DNA of 64,000 bases from CBDDHT01 sp965228615. Its GTDB lineage: Bacteria; Pseudomonadota; Alphaproteobacteria; Rhizobiales; Methyloligellaceae. Numbering within the stretch: the stretch's first letter is position 1; every line of letters begins with the position of its first letter. The notes below the pieces were generated by a model, which searched no databases, was not told the DNA's origin, and was given only the letters and a program-made list of their open reading frames with translations. The translations under genes and the position numbers were made by a program. The stretch lies in NCBI GenBank assembly GCA_965228615.1, contig CBDDHT010000002.1:248001-312000 (forward strand), read 5' to 3'. This document shows, one piece after another, positions 33,744 to 42,122 of this stretch.

Positions 33744-34129
33744 GCGAAGCCATGGACGACGAGGATCAAAACAATGTCTTTGGCGAGCCGATCGGAACCT
33801 GTTCGCTCCATCCGATGACGGGCTTCTATCGCACCGGGTGCTGCGAAACCGGTCCTGACGATGCCGGAATCCATACAGTCTGTGTCGAGGTGACGGCGGA
33901 GTTCCTGTTATTCTCGAAGGCCCGGGGCAACGATCTTTCCACACCCTTGCCCGAATTCGGGTTTCCCGGACTTCAGCCGGGCGACCGCTGGTGCCTGTGC
34001 GCTGCACGCTGGCAGGAAGCCTTTGCCGCCGGCGTTGCACCGCGCGTCATTCTCTCGGCCACCCATGAGCGAACGCTAGAGGTGGTCGACCTGGCAGACC
34101 TAAAAAGTCGCGCACTCGATTTGGCGTGA
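33740..34129 (+). CDS. DUF2237 family protein
   Basis: 129 residues: NVFGEPIGTCS, MTGFYRTGCCETGPDDAG, HTVCVEVTAEFL, GDRWCLCAARWQEA and VILSATHERTLEVV. These match the DUF2237 family, widespread small proteins with conserved Cys and no known role. Start ATG overlaps the mepA stop by 4 bp. Probably cytoplasmic; the conserved Cys suggest metal or redox chemistry, unproven. Confidence 0.9.
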   Translation: MSEAMDDEDQNNVFGEPIGTCSLHPMTGFYRTGCCETGPDDAGIHTVCVEVTAEFLLFSKARGNDLSTPLPEFGFPGLQPGDRWCLCAARWQEAFAAGVAPRVILSATHERTLEVVDLADLKSRALDLA

Positions 34130-34187
34130 ATCGCTAACACCGCGATCGTCTTGCCCGGACTTGATCCGGCTCATCAAGGCGCAGCAC

Positions 34188-34841
34188 TCAGGCAGTGACG
34201 CCGTTTCCAATGGGACAGCTGACACCGGTCCCGCCCATCCCGCAGTAGCCGTTTGGATTCTTGGCGAGATACTGCTGGTGGTAGTCCTCGGCGAAATAGA
34301 AGGGTCCGCCATCCACGATCTCGGTGGTAATCGCCTCGAAGCCGCGTCCAGCGAGGGCCTGCTCGTAGGCAGCCTTCGAAGCCTCGGCTATTTCTTTCTG
34401 CTCGTCGCTGGTGAAATAGATGCCTGAGCGATATTGCGTGCCGACATCGTTGCCCTGCCGCATGCCCTGTGTGGGATCATGGCTTTCCCAGAAGACCTGG
34501 AGCAGACGCTCATAGCTGATTTTTGCCGGGTCGAAGACGACAAGCACCACTTCATTGTGGCCCGTCCGTCCGGAACAAACTTCTTCGTAGGTCGGGTTCG
34601 GGGTATAGCCGGCCGCGTAGCCGACGGCCGTGACATGGACGCCTTTCAGGCCCCAGAAGGGGCGCTCGGCGCCCCAGAAACACCCCATACCGAAAATGGC
34701 CGTCTCAAAACCATCCGGATACGGTCCTTCGAGAGGCTGGTGGAGCACGAAGTGTTCGGCCGGCATGTCGATCGGCGTATCGCGACCCGGAAGCGCGGCA
34801 TCGCGCTCCGGCATGACGGCTTCTTTGCGGAAGAAAAACAT
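34188..34841 (-). CDS. msrA: Peptide-methionine (S)-S-oxide reductase MsrA
   Basis: 217 residues. The catalytic motif GMGCFWGAE (near residue 51) holds the nucleophile Cys; resolving Cys candidates are in NGYCGMGGTGVSCPIG at the C-terminus. Also TGHNEVVLVVFDP and QYRSGIYF. Reduces methionine-S-sulfoxide using thioredoxin. The start ATG at 34841 overlaps the stop of the upstream small membrane protein (TAATG), so translation is coupled. Sec is not used here; the Cys codon is normal. Confidence 0.95.
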   Translation of the reverse strand: MFFFRKEAVMPERDAALPGRDTPIDMPAEHFVLHQPLEGPYPDGFETAIFGMGCFWGAERPFWGLKGVHVTAVGYAAGYTPNPTYEEVCSGRTGHNEVVLVVFDPAKISYERLLQVFWESHDPTQGMRQGNDVGTQYRSGIYFTSDEQKEIAEASKAAYEQALAGRGFEAITTEIVDGGPFYFAEDYHQQYLAKNPNGYCGMGGTGVSCPIGNGVTA

Positions 34842-35152
34842 TAGTTGCTGAAGACCTCGATGCGATGGCGGCGCCGGCCGGCCCAGTAGAAGAGCGCGCC
34901 CAGCACGGCGAAGAATATCCATGTTGGGATCTGGAGTGCCATGAACACACCATACTCCCAGGCCCCGCTGCCGAGTTGCTCTTCGACCATGGTGCGGAAG
35001 TTCGCGAAACCCGTTGCGCTCATCTGGTTCCATTGCTCGGCGAGAGTCGTGGTCGCCCAACCTTCCTCGTCCTTGAACGATTTCGTTCCGTCGATCACGA
35101 GCATCAGAACCGCGATCAGAACGGACCAAAGACCGAGAGTGCGAAAAACCAT
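34841..35152 (-). CDS. Small membrane protein coupled to msrA
   Basis: 103 residues if started at ATG 35152 (MVFRTLGLWSVLIAVLMLVI). Two helices, about 5-22 and 78-95, bracket a soluble stretch (DGTKSFKDEEGWATTTLAEQ). The frame is open upstream to 35281 but the added part does not look like protein. Similar two-helix proteins beside msrA are common in alphaproteobacteria as far as I recall. One-base overlap with msrA indicates cotranscription; function unknown. Confidence 0.7.
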   Translation of the reverse strand: MVFRTLGLWSVLIAVLMLVIDGTKSFKDEEGWATTTLAEQWNQMSATGFANFRTMVEEQLGSGAWEYGVFMALQIPTWIFFAVLGALFYWAGRRRHRIEVFSN

Positions 35153-35324
35153 GACCCAAGCCACGCTGCCAAATGATGGGGTGATAAAGCCTAGGCACAA
35201 AATAGGGCTTTTGGGGCTCTCGTTCAATCGCCCTGCGAAGATTGGCCGGAGGCACTGCACGCCTGCGCGCAATGCTTGCACAGCAACCGCGCATCGCTAT
35301 AGTGCGTCGCACTTCCAAGGCTTA

Positions 35325-35414
35325 GGAGGGGTGGCCGAGTGGTCGAAGGCGCACGCTTGGAAAGCGTGTAGGCGGGCAACCGTCTCGTGGGTTCGAATCC
35401 CACTCCCTCCGCCA
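35325..35414 (+). tRNA. tRNA-Ser (anticodon GGA)
   Basis: Class II tRNA. The acceptor stem GGAGGGG pairs with the CCCTCC end, and CCA is encoded (35412-35414). D-arm GTGGCCGAGTGG, anticodon loop CTTGGAAA with GGA, a long variable arm (GCGGGCAACCGTC) and T-arm GGTTCGAATCC are all visible. Reads serine codons UCC/UCU. No integrase gene is next to it. Confidence 0.97.
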
Positions 35415-35515
35415 GGCTCTTGAGTGTTCAGACTGCAATCAGTCTCGACCGCCTGACCGCGCTAACCGATACGACGAAACCCGCGCAAGATTGGCTCATA
35501 ACTCGGGTCCGTATC

Positions 35516-36394
35516 TTACACCGCGTTATTTCGCTCGGTTGCGAAAAATTCGGAAAATTCCGTCAGCATTTTTGTTCTCTCACGATAACTCGGATCGAAG
35601 CTCTCTGCTTTCTTGCTTTGCTCGAGCAGTTGAGACAGCAGCGTTTCCCACTCACCCTCTGTCGTGCCGTAAATATTCGTGTATTCGGGATCCGTATGTT
35701 CGTAGATGCCGATGGCCTGGCCATTACTGTCCAGTTTGATGTTTGCCGAGATGGATGCGCCGAGGAAATGAGCTGACGCCAGAAGTCGCTCTTTCGATGA
35801 CATATCCTTCGTGGTCTCCTCCCATGCATCCTTCACAGATTGAGGCGCGTTCGGTGGAGGAAAGACAAAACCGACGGCCGCACCCGTTTCAACGAGCCCG
35901 TCATTGTTCAAATCCGTGTGGTTTTGAGGGGGAAGAAGGAGATTCACAGCGCCTTCGACATCCGTGTTCCTGACCCCCCTTGGCTCCGCCAGGCTGTGTA
36001 CACGGCGCAGAACCTCAATGTCATCGGGTGACAGGGATTGAATGTAATCGACCGGGTTTTCGAATCCTCCGGTCGAGGCGGCATGTTGCACGATTTCCGC
36101 GAAGCGCTGACGCTCCTGGTCGGTGACGCCACGAATGTTCATGAGGCTGCTATCTTTGTCGCCAAAGACGCTTCCGGTGTCTTGAAGATGAAGCAGCGTC
36201 GCCGTCACCGAATTTGAAACAAGCGACTGCCGGGATAGCCTCGAATGAGGCGCAGATTCGTCGGTCTCGTCGTTAGCGGCAGGCACGAGAAACGTGCTGG
36301 TGCGTTCTCGGGCGTTTGAGGCAATGCTGTTGTATGAAGTGCCGTTCGCTGCTGCCGATGGCGTGTATGCACGCGTATGATAATCCGGTGTCAT
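35516..36394 (-). CDS. Hypothetical protein with EF-hand-like loop
   Basis: 292 residues, no family recognised. The first 60 residues are Ser/Thr/Ala-rich and low in complexity. A DLNNDGLVE stretch (near residue 160) resembles a single EF-hand or dockerin-type calcium loop. Also FPPPNAPQSVKDAWEE and a hydrophilic, helical C-terminus. There is no signal peptide or membrane helix. Lies between tRNA-Ser and an AT-richer gap, and its composition looks plainer than its neighbours, so it may be acquired; this is impression only. Confidence 0.65.
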   Translation of the reverse strand: MTPDYHTRAYTPSAAANGTSYNSIASNARERTSTFLVPAANDETDESAPHSRLSRQSLVSNSVTATLLHLQDTGSVFGDKDSSLMNIRGVTDQERQRFAEIVQHAASTGGFENPVDYIQSLSPDDIEVLRRVHSLAEPRGVRNTDVEGAVNLLLPPQNHTDLNNDGLVETGAAVGFVFPPPNAPQSVKDAWEETTKDMSSKERLLASAHFLGASISANIKLDSNGQAIGIYEHTDPEYTNIYGTTEGEWETLLSQLLEQSKKAESFDPSYRERTKMLTEFSEFFATERNNAV

Positions 36395-36712
36395 GGCTAC
36401 GCTCGTCTAGTACTGAATCTACACGGCGCATGCGGAGCAATATCTACGCCAAGAAAAAATGCAATGAATTCAGTTTTTAGAAGCAGGCGTCACGCGACGC
36501 GGCACTTTCTGGCGGCAATATATTCAGAGTCGTGGAATTAATTGCCGGGCCGTCGTTGCGTTTTCGCCTGTGGGTTCACCGTGTGCCGTATTGGTAGGTG
36601 CGCTGCTCTGGCGGTCCGCATTCACATGCGGCATGGCCTGTCGTGTCAGGCCGATCAGTCGATCAGGCATACTGCCAGAATATTCGGCTTGTCGATATGA
36701 CTGCCCGGTCGC
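36395..36712. other. 318-bp intergenic gap
   Basis: No supported gene. The first part, after the hypothetical gene's start, is AT-richer (AAGAAAAAATGCAATGAATT) and probably carries that gene's promoter. Nothing else recognised. Confidence 0.4.
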
Positions 36713-37138
36713 TCACGTCTTCGGCGCGTATTTGGCGAAGACTTCCGCCCCGGTCATGTTCGTCGTTTCGTTCGCAAAGTCGTAGAAAGACGGCTTTTCG
36801 TCGATGAATATCTGACTATCGAAAACCAGGTCTTCGGTGTCGTCGAGAATTCCGGCAGAGAGGCTGTACTGCCCGTTGTCTTTCAGGCGGTAGAACAGGT
36901 TGGTTCCACATTTGGCGCAGAAGCCTCGCTGCGCCCAGGGAGAGGAGTCATACAGTGTGATATTGTCTGCACCCTCGATCGAGACGTCGGTCCCGCAATC
37001 GATGGCCATCAAGGGGCCTCCGGAGTGGCGCCGGCACATATTGCAATGGCATACGCCAACGCTATTGCTTGCCGGTTTCGCAACGATCCGGACGGCTCCG
37101 CACAGACACCGACCTGTTTTCTCTCTAGCATCCGACAT
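36713..37138 (-). CDS. GFA (glutathione-dependent formaldehyde-activating) family protein
   Basis: 141 residues with the zinc-binding Cys set of the GFA/CENP-V fold: GRCLCGAVRI, GVCHCNMCRRHSGG and GFCAKCGTNLFYRL. The family includes formaldehyde-glutathione adduct catalysts but most members are uncharacterised. Start ATG 37138 is fixed by AGGAGG 6 bp upstream; the frame extends further but only this start has a site. Single gene. Confidence 0.9.
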   Translation of the reverse strand: MSDAREKTGRCLCGAVRIVAKPASNSVGVCHCNMCRRHSGGPLMAIDCGTDVSIEGADNITLYDSSPWAQRGFCAKCGTNLFYRLKDNGQYSLSAGILDDTEDLVFDSQIFIDEKPSFYDFANETTNMTGAEVFAKYAPKT

Positions 37139-37266
37139 TTGTACCTCCTGACTAGGTGCGATGCGTTTACGGAAGCGATACGATTTCGCCAGTTCCGTGT
37201 GTTCTAACACCACCTGCGAAATTGGGCGGTGCCAAAGACGACAGATCGTGGGAATCGAAGTGTGAC

Positions 37267-37794
37267 ATGTCAGCGCTGTTCGAAGCTCTTTGCGAATTTG
37301 ACGGAAAGGCCGTCTCCATCCTGTCGGAAGCCCAGGCGCGGCTTGGCGGGAGCGCACACTTCTTGTCCGATCTTGTCGATCTTGCATCAAGCCAGACAGA
37401 ACATGTTGGCGATGGTGCGACATGGCTCATCAAGAATTGCCTGGAGAATGGCGAGCGGCTGACACCGGAGGAAACGGAGGTTCTATTTTCAAGTCTGAAC
37501 GTGATCGAGACCTGGCCGGCACAGCTCCACATCTGTCAGTCATTCGCGTATCTCGATATTCCGGCACCTGCCGCTGTAGGAGCAGCGAACTGGCTCGATG
37601 GTCTGTTGCGACACAGGCGTCCTTTCCTGAGAGCGTGGTCAATGAATGCCTATCAGCATCTGGCGATACAGCATCCCAGTCTTGAAGCGCCTGCGGACGT
37701 GGCCTTGGTCGAGGCTGAACGAGATGAGGCCGCATCGGTCAAGGCTCGGGCGCGTCATGCCCGCAAGCTCCGGCAAACGAAAGCCAAGAGGTAA
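37267..37794 (+). CDS. Hypothetical helical protein
   Basis: 175 residues, all helical in appearance, with HEAT-like pairs (FLSDLVDLASSQ, GATWLIKNCLENG, PAPAAVGAANWLDGLLRH, RAWSMNAYQHLAIQH) and a basic C-terminal helix (KARARHARKLRQTKAKR). No clear family. Start ATG 37267 is chosen because coding-like sequence begins there. Tail-to-tail with the next gene. Confidence 0.6.
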   Translation: MSALFEALCEFDGKAVSILSEAQARLGGSAHFLSDLVDLASSQTEHVGDGATWLIKNCLENGERLTPEETEVLFSSLNVIETWPAQLHICQSFAYLDIPAPAAVGAANWLDGLLRHRRPFLRAWSMNAYQHLAIQHPSLEAPADVALVEAERDEAASVKARARHARKLRQTKAKR

Positions 37795-37824
37795 TAAGCC
37801 AGGGGCAGTGGCAAGGCCGGGACT

Positions 37825-38826
37825 TTAGTTTCCAGCTATCATCCGCCACAATTGGGCGAGCCTTTCGCGGCTGCTGCCGCGATGTGTAAGGAAGCGTGCG
37901 TGCGCTGTCGATGGGGCGTTTCGTGCAAGTTGGATCGACCAGAGTGCATTCACTTCGTTCGGTATGAGGGAGTATCTGACGTCGATAATCCGATTGGGAA
38001 ATTTCGGGTCCTTGGCCAGAAAGTTGTCGCTGAACCAGCGAAACCTCTCGATGTCGTTCGCCTGCGTTGTTGTTAGATCGAGCCAAGGCAGGTCGCGGCT
38101 CTTGTCCAGTTTCGGGATCGACTCGCCCTTAAAAACGCGTGGTCTCACGCCAGCGCGGACGGCATCCACGTAGTAGCGATCCTTGGTCTCGTAGATTGTC
38201 TTCCAAACGATGATATTGCCGAAGCTCGGCTTTGCCTCGAGACGGATCGGTTCATGCCCTCGCGATGCTGCGATTTCGGCACCCATGACCAATGCCGAGC
38301 GCTGCTGTATCAGACCGGTCGTGAGATAAATGGCGCCCCAGGCAAGGGCAATGCGCGCCAGTGCCGGCTTCTTGCGGAGGCCGGCCATGACCACCAAAAC
38401 CAGAATTGGCACTGTGAAGAGCGGATCGATAACGGATACGACACTCCACGAAAACCTCTCGTAGCTGAACGGCCAGAAGAGCATCGTGCCAAAAGACGTG
38501 CATGTATCGAGCAATGCATGCGTGGCGTAGCCTAACGTGCAGAAGAGAAAGGTCTGCCTAAACGTCAGTTGCCATCGCCTGCCGAGAACCCAGTGGAGCG
38601 CCAGGGCGCAGAGGAAGCCGCCGACCGGTATGAAGATGAGCGCATGTGTAAACTGGCGATGATATTCGAGGTATATGAGCGGGTCGACATCGGAACGGAT
38701 GAAGATATCCAGATCCGGTGCCATCCCGCCTAAGAAACCGAGGGCGCCAGCGATGCCGACATTGGTCTTTTTGCGCGTCGCCTGCGGGAGTGCTGCTCCC
38801 AGAGCGCCCTGTGTCAGCGGATCCAT
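37825..38826 (-). CDS. Membrane-bound metal-dependent hydrolase (YdjM/DUF457 family)
   Basis: 333 residues. The N-terminal membrane half (five or so helices) carries the family's His/Asp motifs: GGMAPDLD (near 34), HRQFTHALIF (near 56), YATHALLDTCTSFG (near 99) and VVSVIDPLFT (near 129). The C-terminal half (about 165-333) is soluble and less conserved. Family members are LexA-regulated in E. coli (YdjM); no SOS box was sought. Substrate unknown, perhaps phospholipid-like. Confidence 0.85.
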   Translation of the reverse strand: MDPLTQGALGAALPQATRKKTNVGIAGALGFLGGMAPDLDIFIRSDVDPLIYLEYHRQFTHALIFIPVGGFLCALALHWVLGRRWQLTFRQTFLFCTLGYATHALLDTCTSFGTMLFWPFSYERFSWSVVSVIDPLFTVPILVLVVMAGLRKKPALARIALAWGAIYLTTGLIQQRSALVMGAEIAASRGHEPIRLEAKPSFGNIIVWKTIYETKDRYYVDAVRAGVRPRVFKGESIPKLDKSRDLPWLDLTTTQANDIERFRWFSDNFLAKDPKFPNRIIDVRYSLIPNEVNALWSIQLARNAPSTAHARFLTHRGSSRERLAQLWRMIAGN

Positions 38827-39145
38827 TTATGACCGATGTCCCGTCTGTTTATCAAAAGAGCCATTCAGGGCGACCGTTCTATACGCGCAAGACGGATTGT
38901 CCGATGCGACACTTTGCAAGCATCGTTTTTCGTCATGTCCTTACTCGGCGAAATTCGTGCGTGCCGCAAGGGTATGCACACGCATCAAAGCTTCGGCGGG
39001 TTTGCGCTGCCCCGATGCTTCCGGACTTATGCGGTGAAGCCGGTTGTTGAGAGGCGCGAATTCGTATAAGCGATCCGGTCAACCAGCAGCGTTTGCGCGC
39101 TTTATTGCCTGGATTGTGAAGAGAACATACCGAGGAGCCAGTATT
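38827..39145. other. 319-bp intergenic gap
   Basis: No supported gene. It separates the divergent DUF457 gene and the isocitrate-lyase-family gene, so both promoters are here. Short open frames exist but have no ribosome site or family match. Confidence 0.4.
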
Positions 39146-40000
39146 TTGAAGAGCCTCAAACAACGCCTGCAGTCTGAAGAAATCCTCATCGCTCCGGGGG
39201 TCTTCGATATGATATCAGCCAAAGTGGCCGACGATGTCGGATGCGAAACGCTTTATATGACCGGCTATGGCGTTGTGGCCTCGCATCTCGGTCTGCCTGA
39301 CGCCGGACTGGCGACGTTCACAGACATGGTCAGCCGGGTTGACCGTATCGCGAACGGTATCTCTGTCCCTCTCATTGCAGACGCCGATACGGGCTATGGC
39401 GGATTGCTCAACGTGCAACACACTGTCCGGGGATATGAGCGCGCAGGTGCGGCGGCAATCCAGATCGAGGATCAGGAATTCCCCAAGAAGTGCGGGCATG
39501 TCAAAGGGCGCCGGGTCATTCCGATGGAGGACATGGTCGCCAAGGTGAAGGTTGCGGTCGAGACGCGCGACACCGACGAGTTTCTGATTGTCGCGAGAAC
39601 GGATGCCCGCACGATGCACGGTCTGGACGAAGCGCTACGCCGGGCGGAAGCTTATGCTGAAGCCGGAGCGGATGTCTTGTTCGTCGAGTCACCTGAAAGC
39701 GAAGAGGAAATGCGCACCATCTGCGAGCGTTTCGACACACCGCTATTGGCAAACATGGTGGAAGGCGGGCGCACGCCTGTCCTTTCGAAAGTGGCGCTCC
39801 AGGAGATCGGATACGCCCTGGCCATTTTCCCCGCAACCGGGTTTCTCTCCGCAGCGGCCTCGCTCCGTAAGGCCTATGAGGCGCTCCACACAACCGGTTC
39901 CACGGCAGATCAACCTTTGGATCTTCATCCCTTCGAAGACTTCAGCAAACTGATGGGCTTCGAAGCGGTTTGGGACTTCGATGAGAAACACAGCCGATAG
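39146..40000 (+). CDS. Isocitrate lyase/PEP mutase family protein
   Basis: 284 residues, TIM-barrel of the PEP mutase/isocitrate lyase superfamily. Metal-binding DADTGYGG (near 84), the KKCGHVKGRR loop (near 118) with the catalytic Cys of C-C bond lyases, ARTDA (near 157) and FVESPES. Best guesses are 2-methylisocitrate lyase-like, carboxyphosphonoenolpyruvate mutase-like or oxaloacetate decarboxylase-like. Start TTG 39146 is chosen for GAGGAG 8 bp upstream. Monocistronic. Confidence 0.88.
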   Translation: MKSLKQRLQSEEILIAPGVFDMISAKVADDVGCETLYMTGYGVVASHLGLPDAGLATFTDMVSRVDRIANGISVPLIADADTGYGGLLNVQHTVRGYERAGAAAIQIEDQEFPKKCGHVKGRRVIPMEDMVAKVKVAVETRDTDEFLIVARTDARTMHGLDEALRRAEAYAEAGADVLFVESPESEEEMRTICERFDTPLLANMVEGGRTPVLSKVALQEIGYALAIFPATGFLSAAASLRKAYEALHTTGSTADQPLDLHPFEDFSKLMGFEAVWDFDEKHSR

Positions 40001-40167
40001 CAATTGACGCGACCTCGGTGCTCGCCTAGCGTTCTTCGGAAGGTGCATCGGGGCGCCTCCGGTCCGCGGGAAGACTTGGCTCACTCGACAGACGAGCGTT
40101 CATAGCTGACGCCATATCCATGCCTTTCAACCGGCATGCGGGCACCGGTCCATGAAGGGTGTGTGCC

Positions 40168-41994
40168 ATGACGATGTCTTCTTCCGACAACAAGACGCTT
40201 ACGCTTGCCAATGTGCGCTCGCGCGCCAAACAACTCTTGAAGGCATTGCGCGATGGAGACAGTGGCTCTCTCACGCGGCTGCAGGCCTCCCATCCGCTCT
40301 TTCGCCATTCTTCGGATGTCGATGGGTCCACGCTGAGATTACATCACGCGCAACTTGTGATCGCGCGCGAGTCGGGCTTCCCGAGCTGGCCGCGCCTCAA
40401 ATGGTGGTTCGACTGGAAAGAAGGACGGGATGTGCGCCTGCATCTGTTCCGAACCGATGCCGACTATTTCCGTGACCGGGCATCGGGCCTCAAGAGCATG
40501 ATAGAGGTCGATGACATTCTCGCCCGGGAACAGGTCCGTCTTCATCATCCACGATACCGGGCCGTTGACGACAATGACAAAGCATGGCGCGCGTTCGGAG
40601 ACGATGATGCAGCACTTGTCGTTGCTGCTCAGCATGGCTTTGACACCTGGGATTCGTTTGCCACGCACCTTGCCGCGCTGGAAAAGAATGGGGGCACGAC
40701 AGACGATCCATTTCGGCAAGCCTATCAGGCAATCGAAAACTGCGATCCATCTGCTCTCGATACGGTCATTGCATCCAACCCGGAGGTTGTCGGTGTACCG
40801 GGCACGAATGGCAACACGCTCCTTGGGCTGGCGACGTCCACGCTTGTGACGCCCGACCTTTCCAGTAGCCCGCGCGAACGCAACACCAACCTTGAACCTC
40901 GTTTTGCGATGGTGCGCGCCTTGATCGAAGCCGGCGCCGATGTCGATGCGGCGAACCAGAAAGGCTGGACGGCGCTTCATCAGGCGGCCTACAGCAACAA
41001 CGTGGAAGCGGCCTGCCTCTTCGTCGATGCTGGTGCGACAATCGATCTGGAATCCTATGGCGACGGCGGGACGCCCCTGACGGTCGCCCTCTGGTGGGGC
41101 CATCGTGAGGTCTCCGACTATCTTGCCGGCATGGCCGTTGTGCCACTCAATCTGCGTATCGCAGCCGGGCTTGGAGACACCGATGCGCTTGCGCGCTTCT
41201 TTGGCGCCAACGAGACGCTACTGCCGGAGGCTGGAGCGAAGCGCGCGTTCCATCGTCCCCACTCCGGTTTCCCGCCATGGACACCAACGCCTGGCAATGA
41301 GCGGGAGATCATTGACGATGCCTTCAGCTTTGCCGCGCGCAATGGACGGCTGGAGGCCATGGCGTTTCTGCACGATCGCGGCGCCGGTCTCGATAGCGTG
41401 CCGTGCAATGGGTCTCCCCTCATTTGGGCTGCTATCTCTCGCCGGCTTGAAGCGGTGGAGTGGCTGATCGCAGCCGGTGCAGACGTCAACGCGAAGGCCG
41501 ACTTTGCTTACAATGGCGGGCAGACGCCCCTTCACAGCGCAGCCTTTTCCGATGTTCCGGATACGATCCGTCTTCTTGTCGATGCCGGCGCCAGTCTCAC
41601 GACCCGAGACGATACCTATGACTCGACGCCTCTCGGCTGGTCGTCGTTCCTAGGCAAGTCGGCGTCCGAGGCAACATTCGTGGAAGCCTATTCCGATCGC
41701 TGCAATGTGGACGATCTTTGTATGGCTGGAGCGTCGATTGATGTGATCAAGGCTCGTCTTGATGCCGATCCGGAGCAGCTCTTCGGAGCAACGGGGACCG
41801 GCTCCCCGCTTCGTGCAGCAGCGTACCGGGGCCGCGACGATCTCGTTCATCTCTTGCTGGAGCGAGGCGCCGACGTACAGGCAAAGAGCGTGGAGGGTAA
41901 GACCGCGCGTGATCTCGCCATGGAACAAGGCCATGCGCCGGTTGTAAGCTTGTTGGAAAAAGCGATGATGGGTGGAGCCGAGACGCGGACCTGA
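40168..41994 (+). CDS. Ankyrin-repeat protein
   Basis: 608 residues, soluble. The N-terminal third (about 1-200) has no repeats but two similar segments (HAQLVIARESGFPSWPRLK and ALVVAAQHGFDTWDSFATH). Ankyrin units follow from about 235 to 600: ALIEAGADVDAANQKGWTAL, CLFVDAGATIDLESYGDGGT, WLIAAGADVNAKADFAYNGG, LLVDAGASLTTRDDTYDSTP and LLLERGADVQAKSVEGKTAR. It should bind a protein partner. Start ATG 40168 after AAGGG; GTG 40159 is alternative. Neighbours give no hint of the partner. Confidence 0.9.
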   Translation: MTMSSSDNKTLTLANVRSRAKQLLKALRDGDSGSLTRLQASHPLFRHSSDVDGSTLRLHHAQLVIARESGFPSWPRLKWWFDWKEGRDVRLHLFRTDADYFRDRASGLKSMIEVDDILAREQVRLHHPRYRAVDDNDKAWRAFGDDDAALVVAAQHGFDTWDSFATHLAALEKNGGTTDDPFRQAYQAIENCDPSALDTVIASNPEVVGVPGTNGNTLLGLATSTLVTPDLSSSPRERNTNLEPRFAMVRALIEAGADVDAANQKGWTALHQAAYSNNVEAACLFVDAGATIDLESYGDGGTPLTVALWWGHREVSDYLAGMAVVPLNLRIAAGLGDTDALARFFGANETLLPEAGAKRAFHRPHSGFPPWTPTPGNEREIIDDAFSFAARNGRLEAMAFLHDRGAGLDSVPCNGSPLIWAAISRRLEAVEWLIAAGADVNAKADFAYNGGQTPLHSAAFSDVPDTIRLLVDAGASLTTRDDTYDSTPLGWSSFLGKSASEATFVEAYSDRCNVDDLCMAGASIDVIKARLDADPEQLFGATGTGSPLRAAAYRGRDDLVHLLLERGADVQAKSVEGKTARDLAMEQGHAPVVSLLEKAMMGGAETRT

Positions 41995-42122
41995 ATTTGG
42001 CAAACAACTGCCGTTCGCCACGCTTGAGAAACGACGCGTAGAAAAGTGTTTTCATCTTGGCGCATTGCTCGGGTGAAGACGCACTCCTATAGTTAGTCGA
42101 ACCAATCACCGGAGTCCCATAT

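Noticed and set aside
34188..35318. A 376-residue MsrA with a long N-terminal extension.
   Set aside because: The extension is antisense-like, overlaps the small membrane protein gene in another frame, and the ATG at 34841 matches the family start.
35406..35995. The 12-mer CTCCGCCAGGCT at the tRNA-Ser 3' end recurs at 35984-35995, like an attachment-site repeat.
   Set aside because: No integrase or other mobile gene lies between, the second copy is inside a coding frame, and only 12 bases match.
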